Shown here piece after piece: positions 12,220 to 24,249 of a stretch of 64,000 nucleotides of DNA. The stretch's first letter is position 1; the number at the start of each line of letters is the position of its first letter. Origin of the DNA: Sabellastarte sp. h YS-2021 (Eukaryota; Annelida; Polychaeta; Sabellida; Sabellidae); NCBI GenBank assembly GCA_964017235.1, contig OZ024929.1, positions 109,973,793 through 110,037,792 of the forward strand, written 5' to 3'. Position numbers and translations under genes: made by a program. The notes beneath the pieces are model-generated. The model did no database searches. It was not told the origin of the DNA and was given only the letters and a program-made list of their open reading frames with translations.

Positions 12220-12660
12220 TTCTAACATGACACGGTTGTGTCCGCGATTCTGATTGGTCGAGAGCTATGGTAAAACCTCGATATACATGTTGGCTGTTCC
12301 ATTGTCATCCCATCGCAAGTAACCTCTTATTTGGGGAGATTAAGCGCTATAAAAGTCCAATTAGAATTAGAATTAACAACAACCAAGTACATGCTTCCGA
12401 TTTTTGACAGTTAAGGATCAGAACTTATTATTATTCATAAAAGCACTTTTAATTGATATAATTCTGATAATGAAAAGAAAATATATAGAACCTAAGAAAT
12501 TTTAAAAAAACTCTTTATTTTCGGCGTATTTAGTGAGAAAATGCTAGTGCCACAATGTACAATTGGTAGAACAGCCTGATTAGTTTCGAACGTTTGTGAA
12601 ATGGACATGATTTTTTGCAAAATATAAGGAAATTATTTTAATTGTTTTGTCATGTTAGAA
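12220..12660. mobile_element. Short non-autonomous DNA element with 13-bp terminal inverted repeats
   Basis: TTCTAACATGACA at 12220-12232 is exactly the complement of TGTCATGTTAGAA at 12648-12660. The 441-bp element has no coding potential, which suggests a MITE. I do not see a clear target duplication, so the superfamily is left open. Confidence 0.55.
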
Positions 12661-12796
12661 TAGGAATAACGCCCTCCAAACCATGGTACATGCAGAATTT
12701 TACATGCAGAATTTTAAAGCTTCGCCTTCGGGGTTTATAATCTCAAACCATGGTAAAATTCTGCATATACCATGGTTTGTCAGGCGTTATTCCTAT
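12660..12796. repeat. Fold-back palindrome with about 43-bp arms
   Basis: ATAGGAATAACGCC (from 12659) pairs with GGCGTTATTCCTAT (12783-12796). Further in, CCAAACCATGGTACATGCAG pairs with CTGCATATACCATGGTTTG. The two arms enclose a loop of roughly 50 bases. The palindrome directly abuts the TIR element on its left, so the two may be one composite unit. Confidence 0.75.
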
Positions 12797-14896
12797 ATCA
12801 GTGGAAATTTTGGCTAGAAGAAAAACTCACTAATTTACAATTTGTCAATAATTCAATGGAAATCATTTTTTCTGATTGTCACTGATTTATACTGCAGATA
12901 AATATAGATTATAAATTTCACATGGAATTTATTTTGACGAGGTCAGTAGCTAAAATAGCTAATTTTATCGAGGGAATATCATTTACACATGTGGCATGAA
13001 TTAATGTATCAATTAATTAATGCTAACTCTGTGCAGGTTGTTTTAGGGAAAAGTTGTTGACTCAACGTCAAATATATGATATCACCAGGGTGAATACGTA
13101 TAGATTTTATTGCATATAAATAAAACAAAATGGTTCAACGGCATCACTTGTATATCTATAAAAAGTCCACAATCATTGTGAATGTAGTCATCTAAAGTTG
13201 CAAAATGTCTAACTTTGCATTGATATTTGGCATATACTCCCAAATTTCGAACTATAGCTTGTAAGATGAAAAAGAATTCAAAAATGGGCATTGTGTGAAC
13301 ATTTAACTGTCTTGTTGGAATGGTGGCTATACACCTCTGTTGTTAAGGTTTAAACATATGAGGCTGTGAATATCAGTATAATGTGGACAAACTCAGGTCA
13401 AGTAAGCAAACCAGGAGCTTGTAAAACTATTAAAATCTTGTATGTTTCCATAAATAACATGTTTGTAACTTTATTAATTACCACACAAATTTGGTTTTCC
13501 TAACATTTGTTATATCAGATTTGTTTTTCTGCCATGCATTTTGACATAATTTTCATATTTCACAGATATTTGCCACTTTATTGTCGATGCTTTTGTTTAC
13601 CACCATGTTTGCTTTGTTGTCACTTCCTTTTGGTGAATACTAAACTGTGGGTACCAGGGTTCAGGGTACCAGGATTCAGATCAATGATTGTAATTCATAT
13701 ACCCAGCCCCATTTTGTAACATTTTTGCTCACCACTAAGCCAAATATAACTTTATAATCTATACAGTAAGATTTGTGGAATAGGGTAGCATTTGCACAGA
13801 AATATGAAATTTGGTCAGAGGGATTGTGGTAATATAGAATCCCTATGTAGTTGTGTTGGAAAGCATCTACTGATGTCTCATTTCTCGTGTATGTTTATCT
13901 CTGGTGTATCCTGCAAGCACAGTATGTCTTTCTTCAGTGTATATTGTTTTTAATCTGTTAACCAATATTATTACACCTGTAGTTTCACATCATTTAATAC
14001 TGTCCAACTGAGTCTGTCTGTAACATGGTAGATAATGATACAGCTTTATCAAACATTTTGATCAAGTTGCTCTATGACAATGTGATTAATTACAATTGCA
14101 ACATTATAGTTGTAGATTACTTCTATTTCTTACTGAAACCAGGTTTTCTGATATTGATAGATAACGTGTTCGTGTCAGTAACATTTGTGAATGAGGCTGT
14201 ACTGAGATGGAACAGGTTTTCCAGAAAGACATTTCAAAGTTTCTGTAAATGTTAAAATTCCCTTTCTGCACACTCATTGTGTGTATATTGACTAGTATAC
14301 ATTGGAGTTTTTCAGGCAGTAAAGCAGTAAATTCCAAGTTAGCAGATCAGTTTCACACTAGGCTAACCATGTGTAGCTGTTATTGTTTTGTAATATATTT
14401 ATACATTTTCATTCGATATGTAACAAATTTTTGATACCTTGGGTTTTTTACAATATCAACTTTAAAAGCTAAAATCAAGATATTTAGTTACACTGAATCT
14501 AATGTAACCATTGTTTTATTCATACTTTTAATCTGCCACTTATTTAAAAACTTTAGTAATATTTTGTTAAACATGAACCATGGATGTTTAACAAACTAAA
14601 AATGGTCAAGTTTGACATCTACTCATTTTCTTATGTAAATTAAGATTCTTCAGATAGAGGTATTTCTCAATGTTCTTGAAGAAATATGTGAATGTAGTTT
14701 GTAGTTTATGTTCTAAACTTTAGCTACTTTAATTTATACGTGTACTGTGCATTAGTATCACTCTTAAAGAGAAAAATAAACATGACACAACATTAAGTAA
14801 TATGGTTTTAATAAATATTTGGGTAATAATATTGTATATTAAAAAGGTGCAACTGTAATTGATGGAACAATATTACTTTACGTAAGGTAGCTTTTT
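12797..14896. other. AT-rich sequence without recognised genes
   Basis: No splice-flanked open reading frame with protein-like composition and no repeat array was seen. A possible polyadenylation signal (AATAAA, 14775-14780) lies just before the element at 14897. Confidence 0.5.
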
Positions 14897-15765
14897 TAGG
14901 CGGGTTGCGTGTAACCAACCCGCCTATTAGATTGATGTGTCCGACGTCCGTCTGTCCGTCTGCCCGTCCACATTTTTCGTTTCCGGACTCTAACTTTAAA
15001 ACGGTTTGACCAATCAAATTCAAACTTCACAGGGAGATAGATCACCATCATAGCTAGGTTCCTTTCGAAATTGGTGAAATTCCGTGTGTTCGTTTGTCCG
15101 TTTTTCGTCCGTTTGTCTGTCCATCCGTTTGTCCACATTTTCGTTTCCGGACTCTAACTTTAAAACGGTTTGACCAATCAAATTCAAACTTCACAGGGAG
15201 ATAGATCACCATCATAGCTAGGTTCCTTTCGAAATTGGTGAAATTCCGTGTGTTCGTTTGTCCGTTTTTCGTCCGTTTGTCTGTCCATCCATCTGTTTGT
15301 CCACATTTTCGTTTCCGGACTCTAACTTTAAAACGGTTTGACCAATCAAATTCAAACTTCACAGGGAGATAGATCACCATCATAGCTAGGTTCCTTTCGA
15401 AATTGATGACATTCCGTCTGTTTGTTTGTCCGTTTTTCCGTCCGTTTCTTCGTTTTTGTCCGTTTTTCTGTCCATCCATCTGTCCGTCCACATTTTTGTT
15501 TCCGGACTCTAACTCGAAAACGGTTACTCCAATCTAATTCAAACTTCACAGGGACATACATCACCATCATAGCTAGGTTCCTTTCGAAATTGGTGTAAAT
15601 CCGTCCGTTCATTTGTCTTATTTACGTTTCTTAGTACGTCTTGCACATTCAGCTAACTGGTTAACCTAACATTTCTTTCCTTCTTTTCTAAATGTAATTA
15701 CAGCAGTTGCTAAACTTATTGCTGCCTGCGCAACCCGCCTTTTGGGGCATCTGTGACCCTCTTGT
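14897..15765. mobile_element. Hairpin-ended element Y with internal tandem array
   Basis: The left end is a strong hairpin, AGGCGGGTTG pairing with CAACCCGCCT (14898-14930). The complement CGCAACCCGCCT recurs near the right end (about 15728-15739). The interior is a tandem array. A terminal hairpin, a subterminal inverted copy of it and a core of tandem repeats repeat the plan of P and X, so a Helitron/Helentron relative is likely, but I cannot see a clean CTAG end. The exact right end is uncertain. Confidence 0.6.
14967..15600. repeat. About 165-187-bp tandem array of four units in Y
   Basis: Units begin at CCACATTTT near 14967, 15132, 15300 and 15487. Each contains CGTTTCCGGACTCTAACT and CATCATAGCTAGGTTCC, then a stretch rich in GTCCGT/GTTTGTCC. 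The long minus-strand open frames here are a by-product of the repetition. Confidence 0.9.
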
Positions 15766-16015
15766 ATCAATAATTTCTTGGTCTTGTAACGAGAAACAGG
15801 AACCACAAGTGTTGTGATTCTGAACACTTTGGCTCAGTATCAAAGAAAAAAAATAGCATTATATATATGCCCATGCCCTACAGCCTGGTTAAGTCAGTAC
15901 ATTTAGTAGCCCGTACAACAAGCCATGATTATTCCAAGAAATAACTTGTTCCTTTTTACCCATGTCTTTGCTTGAGTACATGCATATACATATATTATTT
16001 TTATAAATAATTGTA
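15766..16015. other. AT-rich spacer between Y and P2
   Basis: I see no gene or nameable repeat here. A short stretch near 15876-15895 (CCCATGCCCTACAGCCTGG) resembles the terminal part of family Z elements. The stretch ends at the A preceding P2. Confidence 0.4.
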
Positions 16016-16301
16016 TCCCCGGACGAAAGTCGGGGATACTTAGGATTCAGTACGGTCACGCCGGCGCCCTCCTTTTGGACGCAATAACTTAAAAAATATT
16101 TTAGTTAGACCTTTCAAATTTGGTATGTGGGTATATATGGGCAATGCAACCAACGCTATATTGTTTTGTGACTTTGACCTTCAATTTCAAGGTCACTGGT
16201 GGCCTCTTAAAGGTCAGATTTTGGCCATTTTTCACATTTTGGCCCACTTCTCATAGACAGAAAGTTAGATCATCCTATGGCTGGTGTATATAATACATAT
16301 A

Positions 16302-16872
16302 TACTGTATAAGTGGTTATTTTCGCGTGGAATTAATTTTCGCTATATTCGCGAGTGACTACAAAACGCGAAAATAACTTCTAGCCAATATTTATATTCAG
16401 TAGAACCAGTCTACAGTAGCGTGAGCGATAATACAAGATTATGCAAGATACAATATTTAACACTGTCACGGAAACAATAAATTCCATTGCTTTATCAAAT
16501 GTACCATTCACAGAAATGCCTAACTTCTTTGATCTTTATCACCAGGGAGGGATTAATTCAATTACACAACCCCGCTACACAACTTCTTTGATAATGCGCC
16601 GATCAATGAAAGTGTGTTCGATTGTGTTTCGTAAATTTATAATCTCCCAGAGTAGGTTCACACACTGACAACGTGTATAAAAGAAAAGACGTTAACTGTG
16701 CATTTCCAATCAAACCAGCAGAAGTCCGCATAATAAGTATTTTAATTTGAACATGTTGTTAGTTTGGGCGATAATTGAATATATTTCACCGCGAAAATAA
16801 ATTCTCGCGAAGCCGGCCTACAGTGTACATTCGCGAACTTAAGTACCCGCGAAAAAAACCACTTATACAGTA
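16302..16872. mobile_element. MITE with TACTGTATAAGTGGTT ends, inserted in P2
   Basis: Left end TACTGTATAAGTGGTT followed by TTTTCGCG; right end CGCGAAAAAAACCACTTATACAGTA. P1 shows the uninterrupted site (CATATATATGTCCTC, 550-565), so the insertion point in P2 is certain, in a TA run. This fits a TA-targeting (Tc1/mariner-like) non-autonomous element. The 75-residue open frame inside it has no recognised match. Confidence 0.82.
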
Positions 16873-17067
16873 TGTCCTCTGTAAGCATGCTGAAATTTGA
16901 CCTTGAAGCTCTTCATTGAAGGTCATCCACAGACCGCCAAAGTACCTGACCGAGCCCATTTTTTGGCCTTTTTGGAGATATTTTCACACTTAATGCTTAC
17001 TTTGTTGCATGGAAACTATTGAAAATGGCTTTGGAGGTTGAGTACATGATGGGGTAGCAGGATCCAG

Positions 17068-18536
17068 GCTTACTGGTTACAGAGAAAATCTGCTGATTCT
17101 ACAGTTATGGACAGGAAGAAGGCAGTTGTTTCATATAAGCCTACCCCTGTTCAGATGTAGTCTAATTCGCCCAGTTCTGCCAGCTCCTATGAGTTTTCGC
17201 AGAACTGTGGAGCCACCAGGAACTGGTTACAGAGCATTGCTTCACCTATAGCCGGTTAGGCCGTGGTACTGGGCAGGTCCACAGGACTGGCTAACAGACC
17301 AGCAGTAGCCTTTTAAGGGTCCAAGTGGCCATCTGAGACCAGGCAGTTACTCCCGAGGAAATTGGTTACAGAGAAATTCTTGTACATCATTGGTCTCAGT
17401 CAGATGACTTGTCTGAACCTACCAGACCACTCAGCCAGCCTATTGTCAGGACCTTCTAGCTAGGCGAAAGTGTTAGACCAGTTACTGCCCAAGGAAGTTG
17501 GTTACAGAGAAATTCTTGGACCAATCATTGATCTCGGTGAGATGACTGTCTCAACCTACCAGACCAGTCAGCCAGCCTACTGTCAGGACATCCTAGCTGG
17601 TCAAAAGTGACTATAGATAAGAAGACTTTCCCAACAAGATTTGTCCAACTACCTGTCAGCCTTATCTTATCAAACCCCACACCAGCCAGTCATTGGTCCC
17701 GGTGAGATGCCAAACTCAACTGGACTGGTCAGCCTACTGCCAGCAAGAAGTCTGCTGTATCAGTTACTGTGGAGGTTCATCAAGTTTTTCTTACAGATTC
17801 CAGGGAGATACAGTGATCCACCCTCCTAGACTGGCCACCCAGCTTGCCTTTTTCCCAGCCTATGAGCAGTGTCAGCTGACATCAGGGGCCTGAGTTTCCA
17901 AACTCAGCCTTCCCCTCAAGATTATAACCCATTTGCCGGTTTTCACAACTCAAGCAATGGTAAATTTATCTGTTAATCAGACCAGGGGTCACAGTTCTCA
18001 TAAATGGCTATTAGTGTTTTCCACAGTAGGGTTGTTTGGGTTACTGACATCCATACAGAAGCAAGTCCACCTAGGTTGCTTCCACATGAAGCCGATACAA
18101 TGGCATTTGAAGAACAGCTGAAGGGTACCAGACTCACTAGAAAAGGTGATCCCAGTTCACTCCACCCCATCTAAAATGGTGGTTGTAGGATGACAATGTG
18201 CTTCAAGGTCAACCATTACAACTACGTAAATATGCTCTGCAAATTCTTCCAGAAGCATCAAGAAGGGCGAGTGCTCACTTAGGGGAACACACTGCAAGGG
18301 GAACCTGGTCCCTTCCAGAAGCAAGTTACACATAAAGTATCTGGAACCAATGCGGCCTTTTGGCCGTAAAGGAGTTCCAAGACCTCTGCTTGAACCTTAT
18401 TGCTAACGTAGCTACAGACAACACAATGGTGGATGCCTATTTAAGGGGGGGGGGGGAGTAAATTGGGTCCTCTTTGTGCCCTACTATGGAGAATCCTGAC
18501 CTGGTGCTCCAGGAAACAGGCTCAAGCCCGACACAT
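17068..18536 (+). mobile_element. DIRS fragment F (subfamily 2) inside P2
   Basis: Positions 17930-18480 match the RT-to-RNase H region of copy E: the block around KQVHLGRLHMRPIQWHLK (near 18060-18115), then RNase H sequence with TWSLPE and the TDNT block (near 18300-18430). Upstream, 17085-17560 holds a GGTTACAGAG-rich repeat that recurs (as CTCTGTAACC on the plus strand) in G and D, always upstream of RT in the element's own direction. It has no terminal repeats or ICR and is broken: a fossil fragment. Confidence 0.8.
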
Positions 18537-18592
18537 TTACGCTTCAACCATGTCCCGTCCGGGGATACACTGCGTCGAGACGCAATGTCTAG

Positions 18593-18999
18593 TTTTGCAT
18601 AGTATTTAGTTAGAGCTCTGTATTAAGATTTTTTTTGAGGAGCTTTTTTCGCATGGAACTTATTTTTACTGCTAAACTGTTTCAACACAGACACGGTTGT
18701 ATGTGTGCAAATTTCTGTATTGGAGATGTTATAAAAGATTTTAGTAAATCAGAGACACCTTGTTCATCAAACTCGAGAAATAGGTACATGTTCCATCTAG
18801 TTATCCATTGCAGCCAAACAGATCTCCTTGTGACAGTAGTATGTTTCAATATGCGACTTGAAAAATATCAACAAATATGATCGATTGTAGTTTTAAAGTT
18901 TGTCGTATCTTGATAAAACCTTGAAGTTATAAGGAAAGTAGCAAGTCACTTTGTGACTGATCATGAACATGAAGATTATTACTAGTGACTGCATCATTA
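18593..18999. other. Spacer between P2 and X1
   Basis: AT-rich, nothing nameable. An 81-codon open frame lies within it (18635-18880), but it has no family signature and no splice context, so I do not call it a gene. Confidence 0.45.
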
Positions 19000-20470
19000 A
19001 GCATCCCTGAAAGGGCGCTTATTTGTTTTTGCCTCAGTTTCCTCGCCGCCGCTGCCGCATTATGGTCTCCCTTGAATATCTCCCTTATTATTAGAAGGTT
19101 TCAAACCATATTTGGCAGTTATATACCTTAGGCGTGGGAAAAATTTTTTGAAGTATACCCCCCCCCCCCCCCCCCCCGTCATCACAGTTCAGGAAAAACT
19201 ACTTGCTACAGAGCCTTATAATTTGACACACCTGTTCATACTATCGAAAATGCGAGCTGATTAGATTTTGGGAGCAATCCCTTGAAAAATGTCTCATTTA
19301 TGAGTGATTTTCTGACACCTTCCAATCTGAAAGCCTTCAATTTAGGCCAACCCCCCTATTATCTTCTTAAGTATTGTATTTAGAGCTATAAAATGTACTG
19401 GGAGGTAATAGGGAACCATATGTGGAGAGTCTAAATAGCCGGTCAGTTTTACCCCACAGCCCCCCCTTATGGGTCAAACTGGGGTCATAAAATAGCTCAT
19501 TTTGAGTTTTTGCCTTATATCTCCTTTATTGTTGCTTTTATAGCTTCAGAATGTATTAAGAGGTATTGGGAAAGCATATATGGAGAGTCTAAATAGCCGG
19601 TCAGTTTTACCCCCCGACCCCCCTTATGGGTCAAACTGGGGTCATAAAATAGCCGATTTCGAGTTTTTGCCTTTATCTCCTTTATTGTTGCTTTTATAGC
19701 TTCAGAACATATTAAGAGGTATTGGGAAAGCATATGTGGAGAGTCTAAATAGCCGGTCAGTTTTACCCCCTGGCCCCCCCTTATGGGTCAAACTGGGGTA
19801 ATAAAATAGCTGATTTTGAGTTTTTGCCTTATATCTCCTTTATTGTTGCTTTTATAGCTTCAGAATATATTAAGAGGTATTGGGAAAGCGTATGTGGAGA
19901 GTCTAAATAGCCGGTCAGTTTTACCCCCCGACCCTCCCTTATGGGCCAAACTGGGGTCATAAATAGCTGCTTTGGAGTTTATGCCTTATATCTCCTTTAT
20001 TGTTGCTTTTATAGCTTCAGAATGTATTAAGAGGTATTGGGAAAGCATATGTGGAGAATCTAAATAGCCAGTCAGTTTTATCCCCCGACCCCCCTTTATG
20101 GGTCAAACTGGGGTCATAAAATAGTTGCTTTGGAGTTTTGCCTTATATCTCCTTTATTGTTGCTTTTAGACCTTCAGAATGTATTAAGAGGTATTGGGAA
20201 AGCATATGTGGAGAGTCTAAATAGCCGGTCAGTTTTACCCCCGGACCCTCCCTTATGGGCCAAACTGGGGTCATAAATAGCTGCTTTTGAGTTTATGCCT
20301 TATATCTCCTTTATTGTTGCTTTTATAGCTTCAGAATGTATTAAGAGGTATTGGGAAAGAATCCGGTTCAGCTTTGTGCATTCTTAGCTTTATAGCATGC
20401 TTATTAAAACCACAAAGCATTTTAAACTTTAAGGGACGCTTCGCTTTTGTTAGCAAAAGCATTCCTCTAG
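19000..20470 (+). mobile_element. Helitron/Helentron-like non-autonomous element X1
   Basis: The 5' end is AAGCATCCCTGAAAG, itself a small hairpin with the following GGGCGCTT. Near the 3' end is its complement CTTTAAGGGACGCTT (about 20427-20441), then the hairpin GCTTTTGTTAGCAAAAGC (20443-20460), then CTAG (20467-20470) and a T. This subterminal repeat, hairpin and CTAG plan is the same as in P. The interior has a long C run (19157-19178) and a tandem array. An interrupted second copy, X2, lies inverted at 38631-45765 and confirms both ends. Confidence 0.75.
19380..20370 (+). repeat. About 160-180-bp tandem array in X1, six units
   Basis: The phrases GAGAGTCTAAATAGCCGGTC, TTATGGGTCAAACTGGGGTC and CTCCTTTATTGTTGCTTTTA recur six times with a period of about 160-180 bp. 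The copy X2 has only one unit, which accounts for most of the length difference between the two. Confidence 0.9.
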
Positions 20471-20714
20471 TTGTTTTTAAATTATAAATGGACTTTGTTA
20501 ACTGCAAATCCCCAAAAGAGTAATAAGTGTTTTCAGTCAAGATTAAACTGAAATCTGAAGTGCAGTTTCTACTATATATATCCCACACAAGTTTATAACA
20601 AGAATTCAGTAGTATTGTACTGTGTCACCAGCTTTGGTTAAAGACTGGAGTGGATGAAATTTGAAAGAACATAAATTATGCTGGATAGACAAAATTAGTT
20701 GGCTGACGTGCAAT
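20471..20714. other. Spacer between X1 and DIRS B
   Basis: AT-rich, no gene or repeat identified. DIRS B inserted at its right end, between GACGTGCAAT and ATTTGTGCAG. Confidence 0.45.
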
Positions 20715-20914
20715 TTTTATTGCGTAAAATAGCCTTACCTTATCCTCACAAGTGCTTGTTTGGTTTTGTGGAGCAAAAACGTATCGACCGACAAGAATTT
20801 TTTAAGGAATATTCTTGTCACAAGAGGTGACCCCTTTGTCTGCGCATGTCCGCGCTTGCGCAGTAGTCGTTGTCGACAGACGATTGTCGAGAGCTCTTCA
20901 TTATATTTTTGGTC
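20715..20914 (+). repeat. Left inverted terminal repeat of DIRS B
   Basis: TTTTATTGCGT end followed by ACCTTATCCTCACAAG. It contains two GC-box-like stretches, TGCGCATGTCC and GCGCTTGCGCAG, at the place where A has its GTGCGCATGCGCAC palindrome. It matches the complement of 25917-26097 from position 20734. Confidence 0.9.
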
Positions 20915-22059
20915 GATATGGGAGCAAGACGTACCTTTTTCTTATTATCGCCCATTTCAGATGAAAATCTATGTAGTTTTGAAGCGTGCACCGAGCTGTA
21001 GTTATCCATTATTCGACTGGTACTACCACTAATTCTGCCTCCCTTGTCCTGAAAAGGGTCAGAATAAGATGTGCAAGAAGATGTTGCTGTAAAGTCTTCA
21101 GTGGAAGACGTGTATATCTTCCGCTGTACTCGCCCATTATTCGACTGGAACTACCTCCTTGTCGATGAAAGGGATGCAGAGAAGCTGTAAAGTTTTCAGT
21201 GGAAAACAAAGAAGAAAGAATCCAGTTGGCTTGTAGAGGTTGTAGATTCTTTACTGTGGGTGGAGCGCCACCCTGGTACAGTAACAGGTCTCCCTCCAAA
21301 AGAACGATTACAGAAGCGTATCCACTTATCTTTGCAGTTATTATTTTGCTTCCCAGCAGGTACAGTGAACTTCCTGCTTCTCAGACATGAAAATATGGAC
21401 AGATTACCTTCCTTTGCTGTAAATTTTGATGAAGATCCAACAGACATCTTTGGGGCAGTATGTGCACTGCTTGTCTGTTCAGCCCTGTTGAAGAATTGCA
21501 ATAACTATCTACTAGATAATAAATCCTTCCTATGGCCATGTCTCCAATGGAAAGAATACTGTGACTTTTGAGTTATTTCTTCTGCAAACTCAACGAAGAT
21601 CAAACTGGCTAGATGAGATATGGTGTTGAAGTCCTTGCTTCCAACCTTTACGAGTGTATTTTGCACAGTACATACAGGACAGGAGCTATGTCCAGTAATT
21701 ATTTGTCCTACTAACCACAAAAGATCGTCGTACCACTCTGCCTAGTTTACCAGGACAGAGGGATACAGAAGAACGTGGCTACATTAATGCAAGTCACCAT
21801 GGAGGCTCTTCTTGCAGTGTTACTGGCAGTGATGGGATATTTTTTCATTGCCATCCCAGAGTTGTGCGAATCTTCAGTTGGGATTGTCGAATTACTCTCC
21901 AATTGAATTCCCCAATACCTGTACTACCCACAATGCAAAGCGATGACGTCAGACAGGAAAACATGGCTACAGTAAATACCGCTGAAATATTGCTGGAAAA
22001 TGCTTCAAAAGAAAGCAAGTTATCCACTCAAGAATTGCAGAACTCCAGGTTTCTATGGC

Positions 22060-24140
22060 AGTTTATTTCTTGTATAGAAACTCTGCTAATGACGACCTCT
22101 GATACATCTCAGTGTCCTGAATTGATCTAACTACGTCTTCAACGGTCACGGCCCACGAGTGAAGTTCGTTTACTATAACAATAAATACCTGCTTGTCCCT
22201 TCATTTAAGCTGGAGACAGCAGAAATTGTTAGAAATTCGGTTACAAAAGATGCGTTCTTCTGTGTACCGACTCACCAAGATTTTCAACATCTACTTCAGT
22301 TTAATGTACACGGTCAAACCTATCAGTTTAAAGCACTGAACTTTGGATTAGCGACCGCCCCTCTTGTATTCACACCAGTAGCAAAAGCGGCAAAACTCTT
22401 TCTTCAGTCTCACAGAATAGGAGTTCACCATATACCTAGACCACTGGTTGTTTAGTGTACATAAAAGACACCAGTATTGGGTTCAAACCAAAGAACTCAT
22501 CCAATTATTCATCAACTGGGCTTCGTGATATCGATTTCCTAGGTTACCATTGCTTTTTGGTACTAGGAAATTTCTTTCACCATATACCTAGATCACTGGT
22601 TGTTTAATGTACGTAAAAGACACCAGTATTGGGTTCAAACCAAAGCACTCATCCAATTATTCATCAGCTGGGCTTCATGATATCGATTTCCTAGGTTACC
22701 ACTACATTTTGGTACCAGGAAAATTCTGTCTACCTCAAAATAATTAAATACCTGAGAATCTATTCAAGACATGGAGATCTCATCACAATCAACCCCAAGG
22801 TTGCTTATATCCCAGGTAGGGGTACGAGCATCTTTGGAAAAGACTATACCAATGGGTCAGTTATGTAGGTGTGCCTTTCACTGGTATCTACTACAACTGG
22901 CAATATCTCCAGTCACTAGTTGTGAGAATTCCTGTTTCAAATCCTTCTGAAAAAGCATATTCAGTGGTGGAAATGCCAAAAACTTGGAAATAGGATGCCC
23001 TTTCTATACACAGGGGCACAATTCCCTTATTTTCGTAGATGCATTAAACCGGGGTTGATGATCCCATCTAAAAGCAGAACAGTCAGTGGCTTTTGGACAG
23101 TTAAAATGTATATATTACATTTCAAGGTCATACAGCTGAAGGCAGTGTGTTCAGCCCTTAAAAGCCTTCAAGACAAATTCCACACAAAAGAATTCTGATA
23201 GCATCAGACAACACCACTGTGTTCGGTTATCTGAACAAACGGGGAAGGGGGGGGGAGCGTATACCTCCTAGTTTGGCGCAGCTTGGCCTACTGCAATCCT
23301 TGAAATACCGGTATACTCATAACAGACATATTCTTGGTTGCTTAAAGGTCATACTCAACATCATCTCCAGAAGGGATAAAGGTTTGGTGCATCCTGGCCT
23401 ACTACAATCCTTGAAATATACTCATAAGAGACAGAAATATTCTGGGGTTACTTAAATGTCATACTCAATGATCTCTACAGAAGGGACAAAAGTAATATGT
23501 ACAGAATGGTTCTTACTCCCTTTATGGTTCTAGACAACGTGCAAGTTTGGCACAAATCAACAATAGGTGTTTTATGCAGGTATGCTGCATCTTGGCCTAC
23601 TGCAATCCTTGAAATATTCTCATATGAGCCAGATATATTCAGGGTTGCCTAGATGTCATTACAGCCTCTCCACAAAGAACGAAATAATACAGACAGGAGA
23701 GTCTTCATCTTTAATATTCTATTTGATTTACATAGTTTGTCAAATACCAATGGTAGAGATGTTTGCCACCAATATGAGTCACAAACTTCCATTCTATGTT
23801 GCCAGTCCCGGATGCAAATGCTCTGAACATAGATGAATTAAACATCTTGTTGGAGGTTCTGGACTGCTAGGCCTTTTGTCCTATACCACTTATTCCAAAA
23901 AGTCATTGAACAAGTGAACACCAGGTGCAAAATGATTGTAGTGGCCCCTTGGTGGCCCATGATGCATTGGCTTTGGGGTCTGGTGAGTCATTCAACCAAA
24001 CCTCCATTACAGCTACTTCACTGGTCTCAGAAACAGCCATTCAGTCAGAAATACCATCTGAATCTGTTGCATTGGCACCTTCATGCTTGGCACCTTAACA
24101 CCACTCAGAATCTCTTATATCATTCTCTGGGCAAGGGATA
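22060..24140 (+). pseudogene. Reverse transcriptase/RNase H remnant of DIRS B
   Basis: Recognisable RT sequence includes the YQFKALNFGLATAPL block near 22320-22370, which corresponds to YQFKALPFGLSTAPM in E. Patches of RNase H sequence and the post-RNase H region (MFATNMSHKLPFY near 23758) follow. It is broken repeatedly, a fossil. Confidence 0.78.
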
Positions 24141-24249
24141 GAGAGATTTAGGGCATCTCAAGGACCCTCATCTTGGAATGTATGAGTCATGATGGGCCAT
24201 TTTGAGCTCTAGTACCCACAGAATAAGGTGGCCATCTCAGAGCCTACGG

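Larger units (their letters stand above)
16016..18592 (+). mobile_element. Helitron-like element P2, carrying a MITE and a DIRS fragment
   Basis: It has the same 5' terminus as P1 (TC after A, hairpin at 16016-16038) and the same 3' terminus: GTCCGGGGAT at 18557-18566, hairpin GCGTCGAGACGC, CTAG at 18589-18592, next base T. After about 1.05 kb of sequence colinear with P1 258-755, the interior switches at about 17068 to DIRS-derived sequence (F) and returns to P sequence at about 18537. P2 lacks the P1 tandem arrays. Confidence 0.75.

Noticed and set aside
15054-15612. Minus-strand open frames of 86-145 residues rich in DGQ/KNGQ
   Set aside because: They are the translation of the 165-187-bp tandem array in element Y; the frame stays open because of repetition and GTCCGT composition, and no family signature is present.
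16441-16668. 75-codon frame within the MITE
   Set aside because: No transposase motif or other signature; the element is short and non-autonomous.
18997-19000. TTAA flanks of X considered as a piggyBac-type target duplication
   Set aside because: X2 has TTAA on both sides, but X1's right flank reads TTGT and the two ends are not inverted repeats of each other; hairpin plus CTAG is a better explanation.
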